Counted from the first letter of the stretch, positions 1 through 8,036 are shown. The stretch is DNA of 42,530 nucleotides from Akkermansiaceae bacterium (GCA_026421245.1 JAPKDJ010000031.1:1-42530); one strand, 5' to 3'. The notes: a model not told the origin generated them from the letters alone. Made by a program: numbers and translations.

Positions 1-60
1 ATCCGCAGAACGCGCAAGCGCAGGGATCTCGATCTCCTCCAGCGATTGCAGCTGGACCAT
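1..60 (-). CDS. possible 5' end of a gene leaving the window
   Basis: An ATG at position 60 on the minus strand opens a frame that stays open to the window edge (20 codons, beginning MVQLQSLEEIEIPALARSAD). The frame is also open some way upstream of the ATG, so the true start could be earlier. There is no convincing ribosome binding site. Too short to assign a family; it may equally be a chance frame. Confidence 0.25.
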   Translation of the reverse strand, partial: MVQLQSLEEIEIPALARSAD

Positions 61-184
61 CGGCGCCCTGAAATCAGGGTTCGAAAAACAATTTTCTAGT
101 GATTGTTCCTTGCAATAAGCAAATTCCTAACGATGGGTGTCAGTATAGTTTCGCCGAGTGTGCGAACAAAATACGACTTCCAAC

Positions 185-385
185 ATGTTCAAGAAAACAG
201 ATTTCTATTTTTTAATTGCGGCCGGGGTGAGTTTGCTCGCCAGCGTGGCTCTGTGGTTTCTCTACGACAAAGAGTCCGGGCTTTTCGTCGGGCTCTGGGT
301 CCCCTCGATTTTGGCCCTTTGGGTGGGAGTGAAAGTGTCGCTGCTTGCCGCTTTCACCGGCCGCGGGGGGGGCTCTCGGAAATGA
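185..385 (+). CDS. small two-helix membrane protein
   Basis: This 66-residue protein is mostly hydrophobic. Two membrane segments are visible, roughly residues 7-27 and 32-54, separated by a short charged turn (YDKES), and the tail is basic (GRGGGSRK). The chosen start is ATG 185; a GTG at 158 in the same frame would add nine polar residues. Its stop codon overlaps the start of the next small gene in an ATGA arrangement, so the two are probably translationally coupled. The size and the one-plus-one layout recall two-gene units of small ATP-synthase-associated (AtpI/AtpR-like) or phage membrane proteins, but I do not recognise the family and assign no function. Confidence 0.55.
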   Translation: MFKKTDFYFLIAAGVSLLASVALWFLYDKESGLFVGLWVPSILALWVGVKVSLLAAFTGRGGGSRK

Positions 386-543
386 CTCTGGAATTCTTGG
401 TCGGGTCCGGAATGCTACTCTTCTTCTTTGGAGTGAGTATCACGCTGGTGGTTTTGAAGGGCGTCCTGGTCGCACATGGGGAACTTCAGGAGGGTCAATT
501 CGGAGACTCCGAGTTGGAGGACTTGGAGGACTTGGAGGAGTGA
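382..543 (+). CDS. small single-span membrane protein with acidic tail
   Basis: This 53-residue protein starts at ATG 382, inside the last codons of the upstream gene (ATGA overlap). Residues 4-30 form one hydrophobic span (LVGSGMLLFFFGVSITLVVL), followed by a short soluble tail that ends in a run of Leu-Glu-Asp triplets (LEDLEDLEE). Such an acidic heptad-like end could contact a partner protein, which is inference. The frame is open upstream to position 103, but that part has no protein character and overlaps the first gene, so the short form is preferred. Function unknown. Confidence 0.55.
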   Translation: MTLEFLVGSGMLLFFFGVSITLVVLKGVLVAHGELQEGQFGDSELEDLEDLEE

Positions 544-728
544 CGGTCTGCTCCGCAGGGGCAACGGCAAAAAGTATGCCGGGCATATTGCGAGGGTGTT
601 AAGTTTCTTCGTATCCTCTTCAAGGATGCGGAGGTGGCGACTTCGGAGGAGAATCACCGGGAGACCCTCCCGATTCTACCGAAGTTCTTTAAGGGTTTCG
701 GAAAGAAGCAAAAGTTCCCTAAGAGGGG

Positions 729-1985
729 CTATTCGTTCGCCGTTGCCGGTTCTTGGGCAGTTACTTCCTTCTTTTCGCTGTCGGCGGATGAGGTTTCTGA
801 TTTCTCGCCTGCTATTTTATTCGGAGCGGATTTGGTTTCGATTTCCGCGGGTTGGCCCCCTTCCTCCGTGTCGGCTTTGTCGATGGGGGCATCCTGTCGG
901 ACGAATCGCATCAGATTTGACTCCCCTTTTCGCCATTTGTAACCTGTTCCAAAATTGAGCGTGCGTTTTTTGATTTTGTAGGCAGCTCGTAGATCGCCCT
1001 GATAGAATTCAGAGAAGAGATCGATGGGGCCGTTGTAGGTCCCAAACAAATCGGTGTGCCACAGTTTCACATCGAAGTAGCGGAAGGGGATTCCGGAGTC
1101 GTCCTGAACGATCTGGTAGCTGTGATCGAGTAGATGCTGGCGGACGGCTTTGAACCATTTTTGGTGCATCAGAAATGAAGCGGCTTTGAGGTAGGAATTT
1201 CCTTTGGGCTGTGCTTCGAGCCAGGTTCGGAAGCCGGAGGTGGGGAATCCTCCGTCGGAAAGGTCGGAGGAGAAATAGTAGAGGGTTTTTGCCTGGGAAA
1301 CGCGGCGTGGAGAGAACTCGATTTTAACTGCCTCAGCCCGCTTGGGATTGGTGCCTTTGCTGGTGAGAGCCCCCTCTTTGTTGAGGTCGAGAAACTCGAC
1401 GCTCTTAATATATTGTCCTGACCGTGCCAGAAAAATCATCAGGATGGGGGTGATGCCATGGGAGGTGCCGAACTGAAGGTCTTCCTTCATGTCCTTGGTG
1501 CGGAAGAAGCTGAAGTTGATGATTTCTCCGAGGGCGTTGCGGACCTCACCGAGGGCCCGCCCTGCGTTCCCGTTGTGCAGTTCGGTCCATACCGGGATTT
1601 CTCCGACAGGTTCGAGGCCACACATGATGTAGGTGTCCGCGGTGGGGAACATGTGAAACGCGTGGAGAATGTCGGGACCACTGAAGAGGTATTTGACCGT
1701 GCTGCCTTTGGTGAGAGAAGGCGGGAGCTCCGCATTCGACCAGGCCGACATTGGATAGAGCACTCGCTTCTGATGGCTTTCAAATTCGCGATTGAGCTGG
1801 CGGGCGTGATTTTCCCACGCCGAGGTGTTTGTCAGGGGATGATCGATCCGGTGAGGCAGGGGCATCCCCGCGAGAAACGCGGTCGCATCGTTCAGGTCAC
1901 TGATCGATACGGAGTTTTCTTCGCTGCGAAGGGCGGAGGAAAGACAAAGGCCGGCAAGAACGAGGAGAGCGGTTCGTATTGTCAT
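729..1985 (-). CDS. secreted protein of unknown function
   Basis: This 418-residue protein begins with a clear Sec signal peptide (MTIRTALLVLAGLCLSSALR, cleavage near residue 21). The middle is a mixed alpha/beta sequence rich in aromatic residues, with a motif-like stretch GPDILHAFHMFPTADTYIMC near residues 102-121. The last ~60 residues are a low-complexity charged tail (Glu, Lys, Ser, Ala) and look disordered. I do not recognise a named domain, though the core has the look of a conserved verrucomicrobial family. The ATG overlaps the stop of a possible upstream 83-codon frame (ATGA at 1982-1985). The likely location is periplasm or cell surface. Confidence 0.8.
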   Translation of the reverse strand: MTIRTALLVLAGLCLSSALRSEENSVSISDLNDATAFLAGMPLPHRIDHPLTNTSAWENHARQLNREFESHQKRVLYPMSAWSNAELPPSLTKGSTVKYLFSGPDILHAFHMFPTADTYIMCGLEPVGEIPVWTELHNGNAGRALGEVRNALGEIINFSFFRTKDMKEDLQFGTSHGITPILMIFLARSGQYIKSVEFLDLNKEGALTSKGTNPKRAEAVKIEFSPRRVSQAKTLYYFSSDLSDGGFPTSGFRTWLEAQPKGNSYLKAASFLMHQKWFKAVRQHLLDHSYQIVQDDSGIPFRYFDVKLWHTDLFGTYNGPIDLFSEFYQGDLRAAYKIKKRTLNFGTGYKWRKGESNLMRFVRQDAPIDKADTEEGGQPAEIETKSAPNKIAGEKSETSSADSEKKEVTAQEPATANE

Positions 1986-2233
1986 GAGGAAGCAGAGTAG
2001 TCAAAACTCGGGGAAGGTAAACCGCTTTGCTCCCGGATGTCTTTTAAGAAAACCCCTTCCCGGTGAAGAAAGAGCATCCCTCCGCGAAGGCATCCCACGG
2101 TACGAATGTCAGGTCCGATTTCATAAGAGTAGCGATGATGGGCACGGTGTATGACGGGAAACAGGGAGCAGAGGAGGATGAGCCGATACGCCCAATAAAA
2201 GCGGGTGTCATAAAGTAAGATCATGAAGGACAT
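1982..2233 (-). CDS. possible small protein upstream of the secreted protein
   Basis: An 83-codon frame whose TGA overlaps the next gene's ATG. It has a hydrophobic, aromatic N-terminal part (residues 4-27) and a soluble remainder. The overlap is the main argument for reality; the sequence matches no family I know and the start has no clear ribosome binding site. It may be a chance frame or the end of a decayed gene, since the DNA just upstream is debris. Confidence 0.3.
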   Translation of the reverse strand: MSFMILLYDTRFYWAYRLILLCSLFPVIHRAHHRYSYEIGPDIRTVGCLRGGMLFLHREGVFLKDIREQSGLPSPSFDYSASS

Positions 2234-2295
2234 TCTGGCGTAGGAGGATAGTGGTTGTTGGGAATTTGACCGGTTGATTCAATGAGCGGGTGTAG

Positions 2296-2520
2296 CAACG
2301 TGAAACTCGTGGAGCCCCTGCGCCCCGGCAGACGGAGCGACAAGCTTCCGCTCGCACCCTCGACATCCCAGTCCTCGATGGTCCATCAACCTCGGATGCA
2401 AGGGCTCTTCCCCTCTCTTCTGCTCGTCCTCGCCGCGCTTCCCACCATCGCGACCGCCTCCGTCCCTTTCTCCCCGAAGCCGACTTCAACGACCTCCTCG
2501 CCTGGTTGCTCTCCCAGTGA
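2296..2520 (+). pseudogene. possible C-terminal gene fragment
   Basis: An open frame without a start codon, bounded by TAG at 2293-2295 and ending in TGA 2518-2520. Its last residues (FLPEADFNDLLAWLLSQ) look like an amphipathic C-terminal helix of a real protein, somewhat like the last helix of c-type cytochrome or putative heme-binding domains. No CxxCH is present and the earlier part is Arg/Ser-rich. I treat it as a weak candidate for a gene remnant; it could be chance. Confidence 0.2.
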
Positions 2521-2530
2521 CGCTCGCTTA

Positions 2531-2718
2531 TTACCACTTGGCACCCTTCGGCTTGGCCCCTTTGGCGAGTGTCTTCACAGCATAGAACCGAGTGCGGGCC
2601 GTGATGAAGAATGTGTCGGACTTGTCGCCGCCGAAGTAAACATTGGCGGGATGTTCGGGGGTTGCGATCACACCGATCTTCACACCGTCCTTATCGAAGA
2701 CGTGGCTGCCCCAGTTTG
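2531..2718 (-). pseudogene. C-terminal remnant of an SMP-30/gluconolactonase-like protein
   Basis: Read on the minus strand, this stretch encodes about 61 residues that match the end of the SMP-30/gluconolactonase/LRE-like beta-propeller family: a last-blade strand (HVFDKDGVKIGVI), the conserved PEHPANVYFGG segment, and the FFITARTRFYAV end, then a short basic tail and TAA at 2531-2533. In intact family members this is preceded by about 250 further residues; here the similarity stops abruptly near 2718 and no start codon is available. It is therefore the 3' end of a deleted gene. The family hydrolyses sugar lactones and similar esters, often in the periplasm of sugar-degrading bacteria. Confidence 0.7.
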
Positions 2719-2982
2719 AACAAAGCGGCGGACAACAAAAGACAAGGGGAAACCCAATTAGGGGGTATTATTTTCCTGTTTTCTGCTGGGACGGGCTCAA
2801 CCACGAATTGATCTTGCCCGGAGTTCACACAATCAAACGGTGATATTTACGTTTTCTCGCCCGCTTAGGGCAGGTGATGTAGCCAAAGTGGAGGCGGCCA
2901 CGAGTGGGAGAAGAAGCCAACGGGAAAACATCGTTTTCCCATCAGTCTCGCCAATGGAGAACGAGGAGAGTAGAACGAGGTC
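2719..2982. other. intergenic region upstream of mlaF
   Basis: No gene is visible here. The last bases before the mlaF ATG contain a plausible ribosome binding site (GAGG, about 3 bases before the start). A promoter for the mlaF-mlaD pair should lie here, but I see no unambiguous -35/-10 pair. Confidence 0.4.
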
Positions 2983-3738
2983 ATGAAAGGCGAGGTCTTC
3001 CTTGAAATGCGTGGGGTCGAAAAGTCCTTCGGCTCCAACAAGGTGCTGAATGGAGTGGATCTTGATGTCTATCGCGGTGAGACCCTCGTTCTGCTCGGAG
3101 GATCAGGCGGAGGTAAGACGGTCCTCATGAAGCATATGACCGGACTTCTGCAACCTGATCAGGGAACGGTCACACTCGAGGGAAAGGTCATCTCCGGTCT
3201 CCCGGAACGTGATTTGGCCTGGGCGCGTCGAAAAGTCAGTATGATGTTTCAGAGTGGCGCACTTTTCGACTCAATGACGGTGGCTGGAAATATCGCGTTT
3301 CCGCTTCATGAAGCCGGGATCAAGGATCGTGAAGAGATTGAAAGGCGTGTCAGGGAGGCTCTTGAAATTGTGAAGCTGCCGGGAGAGGAGGAGAAGATGC
3401 CGTCTGATCTTTCGGGGGGGATGCGCAAGCGGGTGGCATTGGCCCGGGCAGTGGTGGAGAAGCCTTGCTGCGTTCTGTTTGATGAACCGCATGCCGGGCT
3501 TGATCCTGTCACCGCAAATTCAATTGACCACTTGATCAAAGACCTGGCAGAAGATCTCGGAATCACCAATGTCGTCATCACGCACGAGATTCGGAGTGTG
3601 TTTCGGATCGCCGACCGGATCGCTTTCATGAAAGGCGGACTCGTCTATTGGGAAGGAACACCCGATGAATTGAAGGCGAGCAAGGATCCGTTTTTGGTAA
3701 ACTTCATTGAAGGACGGGCTGAAGATTCGGATTTGTGA
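2983..3738 (+). CDS. mlaF: MlaF-type ABC transporter ATPase
   Basis: This 251-residue ATPase powers an MCE-type phospholipid transporter linking inner and outer membranes. Walker A is GGSGGGKT (residues 39-46), the Q-loop is MMFQSG, the ABC signature is LSGGMRKRVALARA (143 onward), Walker B is VLFDE (164-168) and the switch His is H201. The SGALFDSMTV stretch after the Q-loop is typical of MlaF. The P-loop has three glycines where most family members have G-S-G, and the Walker B extension reads DEPHAGLDP rather than DEPTAGLDP; neither change removes a catalytic residue. mlaD follows 29 bases downstream; the permease gene mlaE lies 25 kb away on the other strand. Confidence 0.93.
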   Translation: MKGEVFLEMRGVEKSFGSNKVLNGVDLDVYRGETLVLLGGSGGGKTVLMKHMTGLLQPDQGTVTLEGKVISGLPERDLAWARRKVSMMFQSGALFDSMTVAGNIAFPLHEAGIKDREEIERRVREALEIVKLPGEEEKMPSDLSGGMRKRVALARAVVEKPCCVLFDEPHAGLDPVTANSIDHLIKDLAEDLGITNVVITHEIRSVFRIADRIAFMKGGLVYWEGTPDELKASKDPFLVNFIEGRAEDSDL

Positions 3739-3767
3739 TTTAGCGCAAGCATGGCAATATTGACAGT

Positions 3768-4766
3768 ATGACGACCAATTCCAAAAAGACCGAGGGACTT
3801 GTGGGGATCTTCCTTTTCATCGGTCTCGCTCTCCTGGCAGGCATCATTTTGCTCTTCGGAAATATTGGAGACTGGTTCCAGGGTCGTTATGAAATCAAAG
3901 TGAGCTTTATAGAGGCTCCGGGGATTATTAAAGGGAGCACGGTCCGTCTCCGGGGGGCGAAAATCGGCGAGGTAGCCGAGAAACCCATTCTGATGGGGGG
4001 CTCCACGATCCAGGTTATCCTGGCCATCGATGATCACTTCCAGATTGATCAAGGATCTGCTTTTCAGATCGGGCAGGCAAGTTTGCTGGGCGATAAGGAG
4101 ATCATTATCACACCTCCTAACCTGAGTTCACACGTGTATTTCAGTCCGGGAGCCGAGGTGGTGGGAAGCGGACCGGGAGGGCTGGAACATCTTCAGAATG
4201 AGGCCGAGGGCATCGCCGTGGATGCCCGCGCTCTTTTGAGAGACGCAAAGCAGACTTTAACGAAGATCGAAGCTTCGATGGATGAGGTCAGCCTTGTCGC
4301 AAGTAATCTGTCGATGACAGTGGACCGGGTGAATGGCCGAGTGCTTTCTGATGAGAATGTGGACAACCTCAGTGGAACGCTGGCAAACTTGGATAAAGCG
4401 TCGGCCTCTTTTGCCAGGATCGGAGAGCAACTTGCACCTGCGCTTGATGACTTTCGTATGGCAATCAATGAAGTGCGTGAGACCAATCAATCGGCCAAAG
4501 CGGCAATCGAGCGGGTCGATCCGGCCCTCGAGGATATGCCACGTGTCTTAAGTTCCATTGAAGAGGTCGCGAACAAAGCAACGGCAGCGATTGAGAACGT
4601 GGATCGTAACAAGGGGGCGCTGGGAGCTCTGGTTTCTGATCAGGAGCTGAAGTCGGATATGAAGGATTTTGTTCGAAACCTGAAAAAGAACGGCGTGCTG
4701 CGTTACAAGGATGAAGAGGAAAAGGAAGAAGACCCCCGTGATCGCTTCCGTGGACGGAGACGGTAG
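3768..4766 (+). CDS. mlaD: MlaD-like MCE-domain protein
   Basis: This 332-residue protein is the substrate-binding subunit of the lipid transporter. One membrane anchor (residues 11-30) is followed by a single MCE domain (about 40-120) with the characteristic LRGAKIGEV segment at 61-69. Residues 140-310 form a long helical region with heptad spacing, as in MlaD/PqiB-type proteins that assemble a needle or ring, and the C-terminus is very charged (Glu/Lys then Arg). E. coli MlaD is only about 180 residues, so this is the longer coiled-coil form seen in many other phyla. It should sit in the inner membrane facing the periplasm, in complex with MlaF and the MlaE encoded at 29.3 kb. Confidence 0.92.
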   Translation: MTTNSKKTEGLVGIFLFIGLALLAGIILLFGNIGDWFQGRYEIKVSFIEAPGIIKGSTVRLRGAKIGEVAEKPILMGGSTIQVILAIDDHFQIDQGSAFQIGQASLLGDKEIIITPPNLSSHVYFSPGAEVVGSGPGGLEHLQNEAEGIAVDARALLRDAKQTLTKIEASMDEVSLVASNLSMTVDRVNGRVLSDENVDNLSGTLANLDKASASFARIGEQLAPALDDFRMAINEVRETNQSAKAAIERVDPALEDMPRVLSSIEEVANKATAAIENVDRNKGALGALVSDQELKSDMKDFVRNLKKNGVLRYKDEEEKEEDPRDRFRGRRR

Positions 4767-4805
4767 GGAAATCCCGACTCGTCAGAGCTTGTGATTTCTT
4801 TCAAG

Positions 4806-6080
4806 ATGGGATTCATGCGAATTCTTTTAACCTTCTCGTTCGTTTGTCTCAGTGTCTCGTCTCTGATCGGTCGTGAGACCAACCCTGCTATCATTCCTCC
4901 TGATTCCGAGATGGCGGGCGAGGGGCCGGTTCGACGCTATGGTTGGTTCACCAATCTTTGGAAGGGCAAGCGCACGGCTTGGGCAAAAGAGATAGAGGCC
5001 AAGAAAGGTGCTCTGGTTTTCCTAGGAGATTCGATCATCCAAGGTTGGGGGGATAACTTTAAGGGAACCTTCGGAAAGACGATGGTCGCAAATCGCGGGA
5101 TTAGTGGAGACACCACGCGGGGGATGCTCTACCGGATGCCGGAGGATGTTCTTGCTCTCAAACCATCGGGCGTAGTCCTCCTCATGGGAACCAATGATTT
5201 GGAGGAAGGCGCAGCTCCTGAACAAATCGCCGGGAATCTTAAGCTCATTATCAAAGCGCTTAAGGCTTCGGACAAAGAGATGCCCATCATCCTTTGTAAT
5301 GTCTTCCCAAGCCACGAATCGAAGCGTCGTTCGGCGGAGCAAATCAAAAAGATTAACGCACTCTATGCCGCTGCGGTGAAGGGAGACCCACAGGTGATCC
5401 TGGTTGATACCTGGTCCATGTTCGCCGACGAAAAAGACAATGCCCGCAAGGCTGAATTTCCCGACCTCTTGCATCCCAACAAGGCTGGTTATGAGATGTG
5501 GGCCAAGACCCTTCGTCCCGTTTTAGAGACTCATGATCTCGTTGAGGTTCTCGAAGATGACTTTCGACCAGAGCCCGGATTCGAGCTTCTTTTCAATGGG
5601 AAGGATCTGACCGGGTGGGGATACCGTAATAAGAAGACTCTGAAAAAAACCGAGAGCTTCGATGGGAAGGCTATCAGCAGTGAGAACCGTTACCTTGCCA
5701 GGCATGGTCGCCTCATTGTGACCACTCCTCCCGAGGGGCGCGCCTTTACCCAGTTATGGACACACGAGGAATTTGGAACCGATTTCACTCTCAAGCTCGA
5801 GTTCCGGGCCAATGCCAATGCCGATAGCGGGGTCTTTATCAGGCGACCGCAGCTGCAGTGCCGTGACTATCTCGTGGCCGGTCCTTACAAGGAGTTGAAG
5901 AACTACAAGCCGGGTGAGTGGAATGAAATCGTAATCGAAGTGAAAGGGCGAGCCGCTCGCTGCACTTGCAATGGAGAGGTCCTCGAAGCGTTCTTTAAGC
6001 TTCCGGCAAGCGGCCCCATTGGGCTTGAAGGAGACCGTGGTCAGATGGAGTATCGTCGCATCCGGATCCAGCGGAAGTGA
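4806..6080 (+). CDS. secreted SGNH hydrolase fused to DUF1080 domain
   Basis: This protein joins two catalytic-type modules. After a signal peptide (MRILLTFSFVCLSVSS, from the internal Met) comes a GDSL/SGNH esterase domain (about 65-240): block I GDSIIQGWG with Ser76, block II Gly101, block III GTND with Asn130 and block V DLLHP with Asp220 and His223. All catalytic residues are present. Residues 255-425 are a DUF1080 (3-keto-disaccharide hydrolase, concanavalin-like) domain, starting at FELLFNGKDLTGWG and including the DSGVFIRRP segment. Possible starts are GTG 4791, ATG 4806 and ATG 4815. A role in removing acyl groups and cleaving glycans outside the cytoplasm is inferred, supported by the neighbouring sulfatase. 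Confidence 0.9.
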   Translation: MGFMRILLTFSFVCLSVSSLIGRETNPAIIPPDSEMAGEGPVRRYGWFTNLWKGKRTAWAKEIEAKKGALVFLGDSIIQGWGDNFKGTFGKTMVANRGISGDTTRGMLYRMPEDVLALKPSGVVLLMGTNDLEEGAAPEQIAGNLKLIIKALKASDKEMPIILCNVFPSHESKRRSAEQIKKINALYAAAVKGDPQVILVDTWSMFADEKDNARKAEFPDLLHPNKAGYEMWAKTLRPVLETHDLVEVLEDDFRPEPGFELLFNGKDLTGWGYRNKKTLKKTESFDGKAISSENRYLARHGRLIVTTPPEGRAFTQLWTHEEFGTDFTLKLEFRANANADSGVFIRRPQLQCRDYLVAGPYKELKNYKPGEWNEIVIEVKGRAARCTCNGEVLEAFFKLPASGPIGLEGDRGQMEYRRIRIQRK

Positions 6081-6087
6081 TGAGAAA

Positions 6088-6267
6088 GTGAGGGTGATTT
6101 GGTTTTCACCTGATGAGGGGACGAGGCTTGTGAAGAGAGTGATTGGCGTTCCGGGGGATGAGATCGAGATGCGTCAGCTCAGGGTCTTCATTAACGGGAA
6201 ACCACTTGAGTATGGTCGCTTGGATGAAGAAGTCATTTCAGAGATGAATGCCGAGCTGCGGAAGTAG
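6088..6267 (+). pseudogene. signal peptidase I (S26) fragment
   Basis: About 59 residues in this frame resemble the middle of LepB-type signal peptidase I: a strand ending in IWFSPDEG, the catalytic-lysine box LVKRVIGVPGDEIEMR and the following VFINGKPLEYG. The upstream part with the transmembrane anchors and catalytic serine is absent, and the frame ends in TAG soon after the lysine box, before the rest of the catalytic fold. Possible starts are GTG 6088 or 6094, immediately after the SGNH gene. The fragment cannot be an active peptidase. It is either the relic of a deleted lepB or a partial duplicate of one elsewhere. Confidence 0.6.
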
Positions 6268-6277
6268 TCCCTTTTCA

Positions 6278-6297
6278 CTCCCTTGAAGTAAAGGGAG
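6278..6297. terminator. hairpin between convergent genes
   Basis: CTCCCTT (6278-6284) and AAGGGAG (6291-6297) form a perfect 7-bp stem around a 6-base loop, just before the convergent sulfatase stop codon. The flanking T-runs are weak, so this is a possible bidirectional terminator. Confidence 0.45.
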
Positions 6298-6299
6298 AG

Positions 6300-7715
6300 T
6301 TACTTCTTCACCCCGTTGTATTCTTCGTCTTTCTTCGGTTGGGTCAGCCAATAGGTGTGGGTGTAGAGTTTGCGATTGTAGCCCTGCCAATAGGGATCTT
6401 CCTGCCAGTGTGGGGTGTCTTCCAAGGCTTCCTGCCATTGGTTGAGTTTGAGCCAAAGGTTCGCGACCTTGTCTGGCATCTCATGGTAGAGATTTTTCTT
6501 TTCTGAGATGTCTTCGGCAAGGTTGTAGAGAGCTGGCGGGGTATGGACGTTGATCAGAAGCTTCCAGTCTCCCTCGCGGATGGCCGCGCCGCGCATGGTC
6601 ATGCGCCAATAGAGGGCTTCGTGAGGCGGTTTTTCAACCTCACCTCGGAGGAAGGGAAGGAGGTTCCGGCCGTCATGGTTGACGATTTTCTTTTTCCCTT
6701 TCTTGGTGATACGGGGTGGAAGTTGTTTTCCGGCAGCGGCGCCGAAAGTGGGAAGAAGATCGAGCGAAGTAAAGGGATGAACGAAGGTGGTGCCGGAAGG
6801 AAGTCCTTTGGGCCAATGAAAGATAAAAGGAACACGAATGCCGCCTTCGAGGAAGGAGCCTTTCATGCCGCGGAGAGGGGCATTGCATGCGTGGGAAGCG
6901 GTGACGCTTCCGCCATTGTCGGAGTAAAAGACGATGAGGGTGTTTTCGAGGAGTTTGTGTTCGCGGAGATGGTCGAGAATTTTGCCGATGTTTTGGTCCA
7001 TGCTCCACTGCATGGCGGCGTAAGTTTGGCGACGCTTTCCTTTGAGGTGGGCAAAGCGGGCGAGGTCTTCCTCTTTGGCCTGCATCGGGGTATGTGGCGT
7101 GTTGTAGGAGAGAAAACAGAAGAAGGGATCTTTGCCGGAGGTCATCTGCGCGATGGCTTCGTGCGTAAACCAATCGGTCAGGTAAGGGTGGTCGATCTTT
7201 CGAATGGGCTCGTTGTTCCTAAAAAGGTGATTCTTGTCCGGCTTGGGAAAGTAGTTGTGGCTGCCGGAGCGCATGCCGAAGAAGTAATCGAAGCCACGGG
7301 CGTTGGGGAGCATGCCGGGGACGGAGTCGCCAACGTGCCACTTCCCAATGAGGGAGGTCCGGTAGCCTGCCTTTTTAAGGTGATCGGCGATGGTTTTTTG
7401 ATCAACGGGAATTCCGAGGCGTTCGGGTAATGTGGGGAAGGCTTTGTTCAGGTTGTGTTCGAAACCGAAGCGCTGTGGGTGGCGTCCCGTGAGGAGGCCG
7501 GCGCGGGACGGGGCGCAAACGTTGGCGCAAACATAGCCGTCGGTACAGCGAATGCCCTTGGCGGCGAGTTTGTCGAGGACGGGCGTTTCGATCTGGAGGG
7601 AGCCGTAGCAGCCGAGGTCACCATATCCCATGTCATCGGCAAGGATCATGAGAATGTTGGGCTGCTCGGCGCGCAAGGGCAGGAGTAGGGTGAGAGCCAG
7701 AAAGAGATTTTGCAT
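6300..7715 (-). CDS. secreted type I sulfatase
   Basis: This 471-residue protein is an arylsulfatase-type enzyme that removes sulfate esters from sulfated glycans. A short signal peptide (residues 1-16) precedes the alkaline-phosphatase-like fold. Metal ligands are ADDMGYGD (Asp27/Asp28) and SDNGG (265-269). The sulfatase signature CAPSRAGLLTGR has Cys67 at the position converted to formylglycine by an anaerobic or FGE maturase, which is not encoded in this window. The GKWHVGD segment at 124-130 supplies the usual Lys and His. Length is normal for the family. The gene converges on the SGNH-DUF1080 gene; together they suggest use of sulfated and acylated polysaccharide. Confidence 0.95.
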   Translation of the reverse strand: MQNLFLALTLLLPLRAEQPNILMILADDMGYGDLGCYGSLQIETPVLDKLAAKGIRCTDGYVCANVCAPSRAGLLTGRHPQRFGFEHNLNKAFPTLPERLGIPVDQKTIADHLKKAGYRTSLIGKWHVGDSVPGMLPNARGFDYFFGMRSGSHNYFPKPDKNHLFRNNEPIRKIDHPYLTDWFTHEAIAQMTSGKDPFFCFLSYNTPHTPMQAKEEDLARFAHLKGKRRQTYAAMQWSMDQNIGKILDHLREHKLLENTLIVFYSDNGGSVTASHACNAPLRGMKGSFLEGGIRVPFIFHWPKGLPSGTTFVHPFTSLDLLPTFGAAAGKQLPPRITKKGKKKIVNHDGRNLLPFLRGEVEKPPHEALYWRMTMRGAAIREGDWKLLINVHTPPALYNLAEDISEKKNLYHEMPDKVANLWLKLNQWQEALEDTPHWQEDPYWQGYNRKLYTHTYWLTQPKKDEEYNGVKK

Positions 7716-7766
7716 GACCGAGAATGGTTAACGGGAAGAGAGATGACAATCTGTGTTTCGCCATAA

Positions 7767-7800
7767 AAAAACCTCTCATCATTTCTGAAGAAAGGTTTTT
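7767..7800. terminator. A/T-flanked hairpin downstream of the ydcH-like remnant
   Basis: AAAAACCT (7767-7774) pairs with AGGTTTTT (7793-7800) around an 18-base loop. The A-run on one side and T-run on the other make it able to work in either direction. It separates the ydcH-like remnant from the sulfatase start. Confidence 0.55.
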
Positions 7801-7814
7801 GGAATAGGAGGAGT

Positions 7815-8036
7815 TTAGGATTGCGAATGCTCGGGAATCCTTTTCAGGAGTTCGTCCTTTAGTGCGAGTCGCTTGATCTCACGTTCGTTCGTGGAGTCAT
7901 CAGCCGGAGTTTCGATGTTCTCCTCGATACGGAGGACTTCTTTATCGGGCTAGTGATATTTGGCGAAGAGAGCATTGTTCATCTTGAGCTCATGAAGGGC
8001 GTCGCGGTGCTCGGGGAGGAAATCGTGTTTGATCAT
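7815..8036 (-). pseudogene. YdcH/DUF465-like small protein interrupted by amber codon
   Basis: Read from ATG 8036 on the minus strand, the frame encodes MIKHDFLPEHRDALHELK, then MNNALFAKYH, a TAG at codon 29 (7952-7950), then PDKEVLRIEENIETPADD and a Lys/Glu-rich helix to a TAA at 7815. This is the whole length of a YdcH/DUF465 protein, a short coiled-coil helical hairpin with the family core (NNxxFAKxxxxYHxxDKEV-like, followed by RIEE and ETPxDD). The family normally has Glu or similar after Tyr-His, so one change from GAG to TAG explains the stop. Either the gene is a young pseudogene or the base call is wrong. Function of the family is unknown. Confidence 0.75.

Noticed and set aside
103..543. 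Single 146-codon gene covering both small membrane proteins
   Set aside because: Only the last 53 codons have protein character; the earlier part runs out of frame through the first small gene.
634..942. Plus-strand frame at the 3' end of the secreted protein gene
   Set aside because: From 729 on it is antisense to a better-supported gene, and the first 95 bases are too short to judge.
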